Part shown: positions 18,851 to 27,777 of the stretch, piece by piece
Layout of the letters: each line of letters begins with the position of its first letter
How positions within the stretch are numbered: position 1 is the stretch's first letter
From: Brevirhabdus sp.
GTDB lineage: Bacteria; Pseudomonadota; Alphaproteobacteria; Rhodobacterales; Rhodobacteraceae
Length of the DNA stretch: 46,074 bases
Direction of reading: 5' to 3'
Assembly: GCA_024637315.1 (NCBI GenBank)
Contig: JAGXFH010000055.1
Span: forward strand, 1 to 46,074
Position numbers and translations under genes: made by a program
Notes under the pieces: generated by a model
Seen by the model: the letters and a program-made list of their open reading frames with translations, nothing else
Told to the model about the DNA's origin: nothing
Database searches by the model: none

Positions 18851-18876
18851 CGATGTGTTGAAACGTCAATCCATCG
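18851..18876. promoter_or_regulatory. Imperfect 26-bp dyad overlapping the luxI ribosome-binding site
   Basis: CGATGTGTTGA at 18851-18861 and TCAATCCATCG at 18866-18876 are inverted repeats matching at 9 of 11 positions, with loop AACG. The right arm touches the CGGAGG ribosome-binding site of the synthase. It could be an operator for the LuxR protein or an RNA hairpin limiting synthase translation. It does not match the classical lux-box core. Confidence 0.35.
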
Positions 18877-18885
18877 GAGGCAACC

Positions 18886-19473
18886 ATGCAAACCACCACT
18901 CTTTCTTTCGACAACATGCACAATCACGGCGCTCTGTTCACCAACATGCTGCGCGCCCGGCATGAGACCTTCATCCAGAAGGCCAACTGGGACCTGCCGC
19001 AAGTCGACGGCATGGAATACGACCAGTACGACACGCCGGCCAGCCGCTGGATCGCGGTGCACGAATTCGGCGAAGTGCTGGCGGGCGTCCGCCTGACCCC
19101 GACCACGGCGCGGTGCGGCATCTACACCTACATGATTCGCGACGCGCAGCGCGGCCTGCTGGACACGATCCCGACCGATCTTCTGTACGGCGAGGCCCCC
19201 GTTGCCAGCCATATCTGGGAGTCGTCGCGGATCTTCGTTTCGCACAAGGTGCCGGCGAAACTGCGGATGCGGGTGCAGATGAACCTGATCAACGAGATGA
19301 CGATCTCGGCCCGCGAACTGGGCGCGTCCACCGTTCTGGGTCTTATCCCCGAGAATGGACCGCGCTGGGGCCGCCGGGTGGGTCTGGATATCGACGTTGT
19401 CGGGCCGGTGCTGAACATCGAGGGGGACACCAGCCGGTGCATCCAGATCAATCTTCAGTCCAAGTTGCATTGA
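18886..19473 (+). CDS. Acyl-homoserine-lactone synthase (LuxI family)
   Basis: A protein of 195 residues that should make an acyl-homoserine lactone from S-adenosylmethionine and acyl-ACP or acyl-CoA. All the invariant positions are present: Arg25, Phe29, Trp35, Glu44, Asp46, Asp49, Arg69 (AGVRLTPT), and Glu112/Arg115 in WESSRIFVS. CGGAGG lies five bases before the ATG. The acyl chain specificity cannot be read from sequence. It is probably co-transcribed with the LuxR gene and followed 84 bases later by rarA. Confidence 0.93.
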   Translation: MQTTTLSFDNMHNHGALFTNMLRARHETFIQKANWDLPQVDGMEYDQYDTPASRWIAVHEFGEVLAGVRLTPTTARCGIYTYMIRDAQRGLLDTIPTDLLYGEAPVASHIWESSRIFVSHKVPAKLRMRVQMNLINEMTISARELGASTVLGLIPENGPRWGRRVGLDIDVVGPVLNIEGDTSRCIQINLQSKLH

Positions 19474-19557
19474 TGTGGTGTTCCAGAAGGCCGGGGCGCC
19501 CGGCCCCGGCCCCAGAACGCCCTTTTCTCGGCCTGCGCCCATCACTACGATCAGCGC

Positions 19558-20871
19558 ATGGCCGACCTTTTTTCCGATCCGCACCCCAAGGATGCCAAAG
19601 CCGCGCCGCGACCGCTGGCCGACAGGCTGCGGCCGAGGACCCTGGCCGAAGTCATCGGTCAGGACCAGCTGCTGGGTCCGGATGCGCCGCTCGGGGCCAT
19701 GCTGGCCTCTGGCAGCTTGTCATCCCTGATCCTGTGGGGGCCGCCCGGTGTCGGCAAGACCACCATCGCCCGGCTTCTGGCAGCCGAGACTGATCTGCAT
19801 TTCATCCAGGTCAGCGCCATTTTCACCGGCGTTCCCGATCTCAAGAAAGTCTTCGAATCCGCCCGGCTGCGGCGTCAGAACGGCAAGGGAACCTTGCTGT
19901 TCGTCGATGAGATCCACCGGTTCAACAAGGCCCAGCAGGACGGATTCCTGCCGCATATGGAGGATGGCACGATCCTGCTGGTCGGCGCCACCACCGAGAA
20001 TCCAAGCTTCGAGCTGAACGCGGCGTTGTTGTCGCGGGCGCAAGTGCTGGTGCTCAAGCGTCTCGATCTGGCCGATCTGGAATTGCTGGCGCAGCGTGCG
20101 GAACGCGAGCTGGGCAAGCCGCTGCCGCTGACCGGCGCGGCCCGTGAGGCGCTGCTGGAGATGGCCGATGGCGATGGCCGCGCGGTGTTGAACCTGATCG
20201 AGCAGGTGGCGGCCTGGGCCACGGACAAGGTGCTGGACACCGATGCGCTGACCGTCCGGCTGATGCGGCGCGCGACGAAGTACGACAAATCAGGCGACGA
20301 GCATTACAACCTGATCTCGGCCTTGCACAAATCGGTGCGCGGGTCGGACCCGGACGCGGCGCTGTACTGGCTGGCGCGGATGCTGGCGGGGGGCGAGGAC
20401 CCGCGGTTCCTGGCCCGGCGGATCACCCGCATGGCGGTCGAGGATATCGGCCTGGCCGATCCGCAGGCGCAGACCATCTGCCTGCATGCCTGGGAGACCT
20501 ATGAACGGCTGGGATCGCCCGAGGGCGAGCTGGCGCTGGCGCAGGCGGTCACCTACCTGGCGCTGGCGCCGAAATCGAATGCCGGGTACGCGGCGTTCAA
20601 GGCCGCCGTCGCCGCCGCCCGGCAGACCGGGTCGGAGCCGCCGCCGAAACATATCCTGAACGCCCCGACAAGGCTGATGAAAGAGCAGGGCTACGGCAAG
20701 GGCTATGCCTATGATCACGATGCCGATGACGGCTTTTCCGGGCAGAACTACTTTCCCGACGGGATGAAACGGGGGGTCTATTATCAGCCGGTCGAGCGCG
20801 GCTATGAGCGCGAGCTGAAAAAGCGGCTGGATTACTTCGTGAACCTGCGCGCAAAGCGCCACGACGGTTGA
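19558..20871 (+). CDS. rarA: Replication-associated recombination protein A (RarA/MgsA)
   Basis: A protein of 437 residues of the clamp-loader-like AAA+ family, acting at stalled replication forks. Seen are LRPRTLAEVIGQDQLLG near residue 25, Walker A GPPGVGKT at 61-68, Walker B LLFVDEIHRFNKAQQD at 113-128, sensor-1 GATTENPSFELN, and the C-terminal tetramerisation region with SVRGSDPDAALYWLARML and the YFPD...RGVYYQPVERGYE end. The ATG at 19558 lacks a strong ribosome-binding site. It is followed by crcB. Confidence 0.95.
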   Translation: MADLFSDPHPKDAKAAPRPLADRLRPRTLAEVIGQDQLLGPDAPLGAMLASGSLSSLILWGPPGVGKTTIARLLAAETDLHFIQVSAIFTGVPDLKKVFESARLRRQNGKGTLLFVDEIHRFNKAQQDGFLPHMEDGTILLVGATTENPSFELNAALLSRAQVLVLKRLDLADLELLAQRAERELGKPLPLTGAAREALLEMADGDGRAVLNLIEQVAAWATDKVLDTDALTVRLMRRATKYDKSGDEHYNLISALHKSVRGSDPDAALYWLARMLAGGEDPRFLARRITRMAVEDIGLADPQAQTICLHAWETYERLGSPEGELALAQAVTYLALAPKSNAGYAAFKAAVAAARQTGSEPPPKHILNAPTRLMKEQGYGKGYAYDHDADDGFSGQNYFPDGMKRGVYYQPVERGYERELKKRLDYFVNLRAKRHDG

Positions 20872-20903
20872 CTTTCAGCGCGCCGCGGGAAATGGAAAGC
20901 GCC

Positions 20904-21281
20904 ATGGTCACAACTCTCATACAGGTCGCGCTGGGGGGCGCCATCGGCGCCAGTGCCCGGTATCTGACCGGCGTCGCCGCGATGCGGCTGATCGGGCCGG
21001 GGTTCCCGTGGGCGACGCTGGCGGTGAATATCCTGGGATCGTTCCTGATCGGCGTACTGGTCGTCGTGCTGGCGCATAAGGGGGACAACCGTCTGGCGCC
21101 GTTCCTGATGGTCGGCCTGCTGGGCGGGTTCACCACCTTCTCGGCGTTTTCGCTGGATGCGCTGGTGCTGTTCGAGCGCGGCCAGATCTGGCTGGCCGCG
21201 GTTTACGTGCTGGGCTCGGTCATTCTGTCGCTGGCGGCGATCATGGCCGGGCTGGCGTTGACGCGGGGGGTCCTGGCATGA
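20904..21281 (+). CDS. crcB: Fluoride ion channel CrcB/Fluc
   Basis: A protein of 125 residues with four membrane segments that exports fluoride as a dual-topology dimer. Motifs are GGAIGASARYL (residues 11-21), the conserved Asn42 in VNILGSFLIG, and GGFTTFSAFSLD (74-85), which holds the phenylalanines and Na+ site. The ATG at 20904 is preferred for the GGAAAG five bases upstream; an ATG at 20892 would add four residues. No fluoride riboswitch is visible. The ATGA overlap couples it to the next gene. Confidence 0.93.
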   Translation: MVTTLIQVALGGAIGASARYLTGVAAMRLIGPGFPWATLAVNILGSFLIGVLVVVLAHKGDNRLAPFLMVGLLGGFTTFSAFSLDALVLFERGQIWLAAVYVLGSVILSLAAIMAGLALTRGVLA

Positions 21282-22321
21282 GCCGGGTGCAGACGGTGAC
21301 GATCGGCGCCGACGAGGCGGATCAGCGGCTGGATCGCTGGTTCCGCCGCCACTTTCCGCATGTCAGCCAGGGCCTGATCGAGAAGCTGTGCCGCAAGGGC
21401 GAGATCCGGGTGGATGGCGGCCGGGTCAAGGGCGCGACGCGGGTCGTGCCGGGCCAGGAGGTGCGGATCCCGCCGCTGCCCGACCAGGCGGATGACAGTC
21501 CGCGCGCGGCGCCGAAGATCTCGGAGGCGGATGCGCAGATGATCCGCGAGGCGGTGCTTTACCGCGACGATCATCTGATCGTCCTGAACAAGCCCGCCGG
21601 CCTGCCCAGCCAGGGCGGCAGCGGCCAGACACGGCATGTCGACGGGCTGGCCGAGGCCCTGTGCTTCGGCTATCCGGAAAAGCCGCGTCTGGTTCACCGG
21701 CTGGACAAGGACACCTCTGGCGTGCTGCTGATGGCGCGGACCAACCGGATGGCCAGCGCGCTGTCGGCGGCGTTCCGGCACCGGGCGACGCGCAAGATCT
21801 ACTGGGCGATCGTCGCCGGGGTGCCGCATCCTAAGATGGGGACGATCAAGTTCGGGCTGGTCAAGGCTGCGGGCCGGGGCGCCATGGGCGAGGGCGAGAA
21901 GATGCTCTGCATTCATCCCGACGAGGTCGACCGGACGCCGGGCGCCAAGCGCGCGACGACCGATTACGCGGTACTCAGCCCGCTGGCCAGCCGCGCGGCG
22001 TGGGTGGCGCTGGTTCCGGTGACCGGCAGAACCCATCAGCTGCGCGCCCATATGGCCGAGATCGGGCATCCGATCATCGGCGACGGCAAGTATGGCGGAT
22101 CGGGGCAGGAGAACCTTGGCGATGGCTGGGGCGCGCAACTGGGCGGAGAGATCAGCCGCAAGCTGCATCTGCACGCGCGGTACCTGCGCATCGAGCATCC
22201 CGAAACACGGGCGATCATGACCTTCACCGCGCCGCTGCCGCCGCACATGCAGCGCAGCTGGGAGAGTTTTGGCTGGCATCCGGGGGATGTGCCGCTTGAT
22301 CCGTTCGAGGACCTGGAATGA
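21278..22321 (+). CDS. RluA-family 23S rRNA pseudouridine synthase
   Basis: A protein of 347 residues with an N-terminal S4 RNA-binding domain (about 14-65) and a RluA catalytic domain. The catalytic motif is HRLDKDTSGVLLMART, with the essential Asp; VTGRTHQLRAHMAEIGHPI is the second signature. The size and layout fit RluC or RluD, which modify 23S rRNA, but sequence alone does not settle which. It overlaps crcB and the next gene by four bases each, so the three are translated together. Confidence 0.92.
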   Translation: MSRVQTVTIGADEADQRLDRWFRRHFPHVSQGLIEKLCRKGEIRVDGGRVKGATRVVPGQEVRIPPLPDQADDSPRAAPKISEADAQMIREAVLYRDDHLIVLNKPAGLPSQGGSGQTRHVDGLAEALCFGYPEKPRLVHRLDKDTSGVLLMARTNRMASALSAAFRHRATRKIYWAIVAGVPHPKMGTIKFGLVKAAGRGAMGEGEKMLCIHPDEVDRTPGAKRATTDYAVLSPLASRAAWVALVPVTGRTHQLRAHMAEIGHPIIGDGKYGGSGQENLGDGWGAQLGGEISRKLHLHARYLRIEHPETRAIMTFTAPLPPHMQRSWESFGWHPGDVPLDPFEDLE

Positions 22322-23028
22322 CCGGCTGGACGGCCAAGCGGTTCTGGACCGAGGCGACGGTCGAGCCGGAGGCGGACGGGTTCGTCGTCCGGCTGGACGG
22401 CCGCGACATCCGGACGCCGGGCAAGGCGCCGCTGGTCATGCCGACGCGGGCGCTTGCCGAGGCGGTCTGCGCGGAATGGGCGGCGCAGGGCGAGAAGATC
22501 GACCCCGGCAGCATGCCGATCACCCGGACCGTGAACTCGGCCATCGACAAGGTAGCGCCGCAGCGCAGGGCGGTGGTCGGCCTGATCGCGGATTACGGCG
22601 ACGCGGACCTGCTGTGCTATCGCGCGACATCGCCGGCGGAACTGGTGCGACGTCAGTCGCAGGCGTGGGATCCGCTGCTGGATTGGGCGGCCGAGGCGCT
22701 TGGCGCCCGGCTGTGCCCGCGTCCCGGCGTCATGCACGAACCGCAAGACCCGGCCGCGCTGCGCCTGCTGACAGAGCATGTCGATGGTCTTTCGGACATC
22801 GAGCTGGCCGCGTTTCATGACCTCGTCAGCCTCTCGGGATCGCTGATCATCGGCTTTGCCGTCTCCCGCGGCGCCGGGAACGATGACGACCTGTGGATAA
22901 CGTCGAGAGTCGATGAGAGCTGGCAGGAACAGCAATGGGGAGAGGACGAAGACGCATCCGCCCTTGCCAGACAAAAACGATCAGCTTTCCTGACGGCGGC
23001 CGAAATCTATCGAATGGCAAAAAAATAG
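22318..23028 (+). CDS. ATP12 family F1-ATPase assembly chaperone
   Basis: A protein of 236 residues related to mitochondrial Atp12, which chaperones the F1 alpha subunit. Seen are the N-terminal KRFWTEATVEPEADGFVVRLDGR, the segment KAPLVMPTRALAEAVCAEW, and ITRTVNSAIDKVAPQR. The family is found in alphaproteobacteria and mitochondria, which supports the taxonomic reading. It is coupled to the pseudouridine synthase by ATGA. It would act in the cytoplasm on ATP synthase encoded elsewhere. Confidence 0.92.
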   Translation: MTGWTAKRFWTEATVEPEADGFVVRLDGRDIRTPGKAPLVMPTRALAEAVCAEWAAQGEKIDPGSMPITRTVNSAIDKVAPQRRAVVGLIADYGDADLLCYRATSPAELVRRQSQAWDPLLDWAAEALGARLCPRPGVMHEPQDPAALRLLTEHVDGLSDIELAAFHDLVSLSGSLIIGFAVSRGAGNDDDLWITSRVDESWQEQQWGEDEDASALARQKRSAFLTAAEIYRMAKK

Positions 23029-23237
23029 TGTTTCTGCGCAATGCTTTGCACGCTTGACGTGTTCGCGGCCTTACGCCGGATAAACCTTAACTTTCCACCA
23101 CCCCACCCTTGACGTGAAGCAGTGAATCCGACCACACTTGAACCGCTGAGGGGAAAATACCACTCACACGATCGCCCCCGGTCCGCAGGGACCGGAAGAA
23201 CCGCCCTGTTTGGGTGGCAACTCAGGAAGAGGTAAAC
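23029..23237 (+). promoter_or_regulatory. Upstream region of the bzt operon
   Basis: This gap holds a promoter-like TTGACG at 23054-23059 followed by GATAAA at 23079-23084 (19-base spacer, weak), a second TTGACG near 23110, and a 7-bp hairpin pairing 23178-23184 with 23189-23195. An AGGAAGAGG site lies before bztA. I see no convincing sigma-54 or NtrC site. Confidence 0.3.
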
Positions 23238-24257
23238 ATGAAAAGAACAATTTTTGTCGGCGCACTGACCGTTGCCGGTCTGGCCGCCGGCGTCGCATCG
23301 GCTGCGACGCTTGATGATGTAAAGGCCCGTGGCACGCTGAACTGCGGTGTCGCGACCGGTGTGCCCGGCTTCGCCGCGCCCGACGCGAATGGCGAGTGGC
23401 AGGGCTTTGACGTGGCCGTATGCCGCGCCGTCGCGGCCGCCGTCCTTGGCGATCCAAGCGCCGTCTCTTTCACCCCGACGACCGGCCAGACACGCTTTAC
23501 CGCGCTCGCCTCGGGCGAGGTCGACATGCTGGCGCGGAACACCACCTGGACCTTCTCGCGCGACACCGACCTCAAGTTCGATTTCGTCGGCGTCAACTAC
23601 TATGACGGTCAGGGCTTCATGATCCCGAAGGCGCTGGGCGTATCTTCGGCCAAGGAACTGGACGGGGCCACCGTCTGCATCCAGACCGGCACGACGACCG
23701 AGCTGAACCTGGCGGACTACTTCCGCATCAACAACCTCAGCTACGAGCCGGTGCCGGTGGAAACCAACGCCGAAGCGCAGCAGCAGTACCTTGCCGGCGC
23801 TTGCGACGTCTATACCACCGATGCCTCGGGTCTGGCCGCGACGCGCGCGACCTTCGAAACCCCCGCCGACCACATCCTGCTGCCCGAGATCATCTCGAAA
23901 GAGCCGCTGGGCCCGCTGGTCCGCCACGGCGACAACGAGTGGGGCGACATCGTGATGTGGACGCTGAACGCGCTGGTCGCCGCCGAAGAACTTGGCGTGA
24001 CCTCGGCCAATGTCGGCGAACTGTCGGCCACCCCGACCAGCAACCCCGAAATCAACCGGCTTCTGGGAACCGAAGGCGAGCTGGGTGGGATGATCGGCCT
24101 GTCGAACGACTGGGCGAAGAACGCGATCATGGCCAACGGCAACTATGGCGAGATCTTCGAGAAGAACATCGGAGAGAACACGCCGATCGGGCTGACCCGC
24201 GGTCTCAATGCGCAGTGGACCAATGGCGGTCTGCTGTATTCGCCGCCGTTCCGGTAG
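23238..24257 (+). CDS. bztA: Amino-acid ABC transporter substrate-binding protein (BztA/AapJ)
   Basis: A protein of 339 residues with a Sec signal peptide (MKRTIFVGALTVAGLAAGVA, cleavage near SAA-AT). The mature part is a family-3 solute-binding protein: LNCGVATGVPGFAAPDANG, GFDVAVCRAVAAAVLGD, and the C-terminal NGNYGEIFEKNIGENTPIGL. In Rhodobacter capsulatus BztA binds glutamate, glutamine, aspartate and asparagine. AAGAGG precedes the ATG; an earlier alternative start would add eight residues before the signal peptide. It leads the bztABCD operon. Confidence 0.93.
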   Translation: MKRTIFVGALTVAGLAAGVASAATLDDVKARGTLNCGVATGVPGFAAPDANGEWQGFDVAVCRAVAAAVLGDPSAVSFTPTTGQTRFTALASGEVDMLARNTTWTFSRDTDLKFDFVGVNYYDGQGFMIPKALGVSSAKELDGATVCIQTGTTTELNLADYFRINNLSYEPVPVETNAEAQQQYLAGACDVYTTDASGLAATRATFETPADHILLPEIISKEPLGPLVRHGDNEWGDIVMWTLNALVAAEELGVTSANVGELSATPTSNPEINRLLGTEGELGGMIGLSNDWAKNAIMANGNYGEIFEKNIGENTPIGLTRGLNAQWTNGGLLYSPPFR

Positions 24258-24269
24258 GCCAGAAACTTG

Positions 24270-24299
24270 CGAAGGGCGCGGCAAACACCGCGCCCTTCG
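24270..24299 (+). promoter_or_regulatory. Stem-loop between bztA and bztB
   Basis: CGAAGGGCGCGG at 24270-24281 pairs perfectly with 24288-24299 (12 pairs, loop CAAACA); the bases after it are TGCATCAATAAC, not a T run. Such loops after binding-protein genes commonly protect the upstream message and keep binding protein in excess over the permeases. Confidence 0.65.
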
Positions 24300-24389
24300 T
24301 GCATCAATAACAACAAGAAACGACTTGCCAAGCGGCCCGTCAGAGGCTGCGGCGAACCATAAACTTCAGGGAGCATGGGAGCGTCATTC

Positions 24390-25607
24390 ATGACGACACT
24401 GACCGATCCTTCAAAGGAATCGTTTCGGCTCAGCCAGCTAGTCTATGATACCCGGTATCGCTCGATTACCATTCAGGTCGTCGCGCTGATCGGATTCATG
24501 GCGATCTTCGCATGGTTGATTTCAAACACGGTTGCCAACCTTCAGGCGCTCGGCAAGGATTTCAACTTCGGGTTCCTGACGGTGCGCGCCGGCTACGACA
24601 TCAATCAGTCGCTGATCGAGTACAGTTCGAATTCGACGCATCTTCGGGCGGCCATTGTCGGCCTTCTGAATACGCTTCTGGTGGCCGTCCTGGGCTGCAT
24701 TCTGGCGACTATCGTGGGTGTTATCGCCGGTGTCCTGCGGCTGTCGAAGAACTGGCTGACGGCCCGGCTGATGGGTTTCTACGTCGAAAGCTTCCGGAAC
24801 ATTCCGGTTCTGTTGTGGATCATCGCCTTCTTCGCGGTGCTGACCGAGGCAACCCCCGCGCCGAACGCCTTTCGCGGCGACGATTCGGCGGCGTCGATGT
24901 GGTTGAATGAAACGATCGCGGTCACCAACCGCGGAACCTATGTTCCGATGCCGGTCTGGCATGACGGGTCGGTGGCGGTGGTGCTGGTCTTTCTGGCGTC
25001 TCTCGTCGGCATCTGGGCGTTTGGCCGCTATTCGAAGAAGCGGCAGGAGGCGACCGGGGAGATCCTGCCGAATGGCTGGATCAAGCTGGGGATTTTCGTC
25101 CTGCCGACGCTGGCCGCCTACTTTCTGATGGGCCGGCCGGTCGGACTGGATTATCCGTCATTGCAGGGCTTCAACTTTCAGGGCGGACTGCATCTGCGCA
25201 ATTCGCTGATCGCGCTGTGGCTGGCATTGTCGTTCTATACCGGCGCGTTCATCGCCGAAAACGTGCGGGCCGGCATTCTTGCGGTGTCGCACGGGCAGAC
25301 CGAGGCGGCGTACGCCCTGGGTATCCGCCCAAGCCGGACCATGCGCCTGGTAATCCTGCCGCAGGCCCTGCGGGTGATCATTCCGCCGCTGATCTCGCAA
25401 TATCTGAACCTGACGAAGAACTCTTCGCTGGCGATTGCCGTGGGCTACATGGACCTGCGGTCCACGCTGGGCGGCATCACGCTGAACCAGACGGGGCGAG
25501 AGCTGGAATGCATGATGCTGATGATGCTGATCTATCTGATCGTCTCGTTGCTGATTTCCTCGGCGATGAATGTCTACAACAAGACCGTCAAGCTGAAGGA
25601 GCGGTGA
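24390..25607 (+). CDS. bztB: Amino-acid ABC transporter permease (BztB/AapQ)
   Basis: A protein of 405 residues with several membrane segments. The C-terminal part has the permease EAA loop QTEAAYALGIRPSRTMRLV, which docks with the ATPase. The family is longer than the usual HisM type because of an insert between the first segments and the core. The ATG at 24390 is chosen because GGGAG lies eight bases upstream; the ATG at 24375 has its purine run only one base away. It is followed by bztC after one base. Confidence 0.92.
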   Translation: MTTLTDPSKESFRLSQLVYDTRYRSITIQVVALIGFMAIFAWLISNTVANLQALGKDFNFGFLTVRAGYDINQSLIEYSSNSTHLRAAIVGLLNTLLVAVLGCILATIVGVIAGVLRLSKNWLTARLMGFYVESFRNIPVLLWIIAFFAVLTEATPAPNAFRGDDSAASMWLNETIAVTNRGTYVPMPVWHDGSVAVVLVFLASLVGIWAFGRYSKKRQEATGEILPNGWIKLGIFVLPTLAAYFLMGRPVGLDYPSLQGFNFQGGLHLRNSLIALWLALSFYTGAFIAENVRAGILAVSHGQTEAAYALGIRPSRTMRLVILPQALRVIIPPLISQYLNLTKNSSLAIAVGYMDLRSTLGGITLNQTGRELECMMLMMLIYLIVSLLISSAMNVYNKTVKLKER

Positions 25608-25608
25608 T

Positions 25609-26919
25609 ATGAGCGATCTTCATGCCCAGACCGTTGCCTATGTGCGCGACACCATGCTGCCCGAGGCCGAGCCGCCGCTTACCGAACGCGGCGCGATCAA
25701 ATGGCTGCGCGAGAACCTGCTCTCGGGATGGGTGAACGCCATCCTCACCGTGGTCTCGCTTTACCTGATCTACTGGGTTCTGGCGCATATCGGGCCGTGG
25801 TTCGTGAACTCGATCTGGGTGGCGGATTCGCTGGATGAATGCCGGCAGATCCGCGATGCGGTGAACAACGGAGAGCCAAGCGCCTGTTTCGCGGTCATCA
25901 CCGAGCGGTGGCAGCAGCTGCTTTACGGGTTTTACCCGTCGCATCTTTACTGGCGCCCCAATCTGGCTTTCGTTCTGCTGTTCGTCGCTCTGGCGCCGAT
26001 CCTGTTCGACAATCTGCCGCGCAAACTGATGTGGTTCTCTCTGCTTTACCCGTTCATCGCCTTCTGGCTGGTCTGGGGCGGGTCGATCTGGATGCCGGTG
26101 TCGGTTCTGGCGGGCCTGATGATCGCCATTGCCGCCTTCGGCATCATGGCGCGGTTCAGCAGCCTGATCGGGGTCATTGCGGCATTCGCGGCACCGGTGA
26201 TCTGGTGGCTGTTTCTTGCGGCACCGGTTGCGGATGCGGTCCATTCGCTGATTCCGATCGGCATCGAGACGGCCAATTCGAAGCAGATCGGCGGGTTCAT
26301 GATTTCGGTCATCATCGGCCTTGCCGGCATCGTTCTGTCGCTGCCGATCGGCGTCGTGCTGGCGCTGGGCCGGCAATCCGACCTGTTCATCGTCAAGACG
26401 ATCTGCATCGGGTTCATCGAGTTCATTCGCGGTGTGCCGCTGATCACGCTTCTGTTCACCGCCTCGCTGCTGCTGAACTACTTCCTGCCGCCGGGCACGA
26501 ATTTCGACATCGTGCTGCGGGTGATCATCATGGTGACGCTGTTCGCCTCGGCCTACATGGCCGAGACGATCCGTGGCGGGCTGGCCGCACTGCCGAAGGG
26601 CCAGTACGAGGCGGCGGATTCGCTGGGGCTGGATTACTGGAAGGCGCAGCGGCTGATCATCATGCCGCAGGCTCTGAAGATCTCCATCCCCGGTATCGTC
26701 AACACCTTCATCGGCCTGTTCAAGGACACCACGCTGGTGATCTTCATCGGCATCTTCGACATGCTTGGTCTGACCAACTCGATCCGCGCATCGACCGACT
26801 GGAACGGCGTCTACTGGGAGCTGTTCATCTTCGTGGCGCTGGTCTTCTGGATCTGCTGTTTCTCGATGTCCCAGTATTCGCAATGGCTGGAGCGCAAGCT
26901 GCAGACCGAGCACCGTTAA
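25609..26919 (+). CDS. bztC: Amino-acid ABC transporter permease (BztC/AapM)
   Basis: A protein of 436 residues, the second permease. The N-terminal soluble stretch (to about 35) is followed by a membrane segment, a periplasmic part with two cysteines (SLDECRQIRD, PSACFAVI), a hydrophobic middle and the conserved core with QYEAADSLGLDYWKAQRLI. It pairs with BztB in the inner membrane. The gap of one base after bztB and AAGGAG in the bztB end show coupling. AAGGAG also lies before bztD. Confidence 0.92.
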   Translation: MSDLHAQTVAYVRDTMLPEAEPPLTERGAIKWLRENLLSGWVNAILTVVSLYLIYWVLAHIGPWFVNSIWVADSLDECRQIRDAVNNGEPSACFAVITERWQQLLYGFYPSHLYWRPNLAFVLLFVALAPILFDNLPRKLMWFSLLYPFIAFWLVWGGSIWMPVSVLAGLMIAIAAFGIMARFSSLIGVIAAFAAPVIWWLFLAAPVADAVHSLIPIGIETANSKQIGGFMISVIIGLAGIVLSLPIGVVLALGRQSDLFIVKTICIGFIEFIRGVPLITLLFTASLLLNYFLPPGTNFDIVLRVIIMVTLFASAYMAETIRGGLAALPKGQYEAADSLGLDYWKAQRLIIMPQALKISIPGIVNTFIGLFKDTTLVIFIGIFDMLGLTNSIRASTDWNGVYWELFIFVALVFWICCFSMSQYSQWLERKLQTEHR

Positions 26920-26936
26920 GGTAAGGAGACTGAACC

Positions 26937-27728
26937 ATGTCTGAACTTGCAACCGACCGTCCGATCGACCGCAGCCAGATGAAGGTGTCGGATGAGGTGG
27001 CCATCCAGATCGAGAGCATGAACAAGTGGTTCGGCACCTTCCATGTGCTGCGCGACATCAATCTGACGGTGTACCAGGGTGAACGGATCGTGGTCTGCGG
27101 CCCGTCGGGGTCGGGGAAATCGACGCTGATCCGCTGCATCAACGCGCTGGAGGAGCACCAGTCGGGACGCATAGAGGTGGACGGGACGGTGCTGTCCTCG
27201 GACCTCAAGAACATCGACAAGATCCGGTCCGAGGTGGGGATGTGCTTTCAGCACTTCAACCTGTTCCCCCATCTGACGATTCTGGAAAACTGCACGCTGG
27301 CGCCGATCTGGGTCCGCAAGGTTCCCAAGAAGGAAGCCGAGGCGACGGCGATGGAGTATCTGGCCAAGGTGAAGATCCCGGAACAGGCCGGCAAGTATCC
27401 CGGCCAGTTGTCGGGCGGTCAGCAGCAACGCGTGGCGATCGCCCGGTCGCTGTGCATGAAGCCGCGGATCATGCTGTTTGACGAACCGACCTCGGCGCTT
27501 GATCCGGAGATGATCAAGGAAGTTCTGGATACGATGATCCAACTGGCCGAAGAGGGCATGACGATGATCTGCGTGACCCACGAGATGGGCTTTGCCCGTC
27601 AGGTCGCGAACCGGGTGATCTTCATGGATCAGGGACAGATCGTCGAACAGAACGAGCCGGAAGAGTTCTTCCTGCACCCCAAATCGGACCGCACCAAGCT
27701 GTTCCTCAGCCAGATCCTGGGGCATTGA
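26937..27728 (+). CDS. bztD: Amino-acid ABC transporter ATP-binding protein (BztD/AapP)
   Basis: A protein of 263 residues that powers the transporter. Walker A is GPSGSGKST (55-63), the Q-loop [13 protein letters not shown], the signature [15 protein letters not shown], Walker [15 protein letters not shown], and the switch His in [11 protein letters not shown]. It belongs to the polar amino-acid subfamily (GlnQ/HisP type). The first 20 residues extend beyond the usual start, as in BztD. It ends the operon and is followed by a hairpin. Confidence 0.95.
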   Translation: MSELATDRPIDRSQMKVSDEVAIQIESMNKWFGTFHVLRDINLTVYQGERIVVCGPSGSGKSTLIRCINALEEHQSGRIEVDGTVLSSDLKNIDKIRSEVGMCFQHFNLFPHLTILENCTLAPIWVRKVPKKEAEATAMEYLAKVKIPEQAGKYPGQLSGGQQQRVAIARSLCMKPRIMLFDEPTSALDPEMIKEVLDTMIQLAEEGMTMICVTHEMGFARQVANRVIFMDQGQIVEQNEPEEFFLHPKSDRTKLFLSQILGH

Positions 27729-27733
27729 CCGAT

Positions 27734-27755
27734 GGCTTCGCCGCAAGGCGAAGCC
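27734..27755. terminator. Hairpin between convergent bztD and SixA-like gene
   Basis: GGCTTCGCC at 27734-27742 pairs with GGCGAAGCC at 27747-27755 around a GCAA tetraloop. Only a short TT follows on the + strand, so termination may be partial or Rho-assisted. It is the only structure in the 49-base gap and could serve both strands. Confidence 0.5.
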
Positions 27756-27777
27756 TTGCAGGACACCACGGCGGGGG

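Noticed and set aside
18851-18876. Classical lux box upstream of the synthase
   Set aside because: The dyad here does not have the usual lux-box core and overlaps the ribosome-binding site, so I list it only as an unexplained dyad.
20868-20903. TTG start for crcB inside the rarA stop
   Set aside because: The first 12 residues it would add are not part of CrcB, and GGAAAG is well placed for the ATG at 20904.
20872-20903. Fluoride riboswitch before crcB
   Set aside because: Only 32 bases separate rarA from crcB, too short for the aptamer, and no matching fold is seen.
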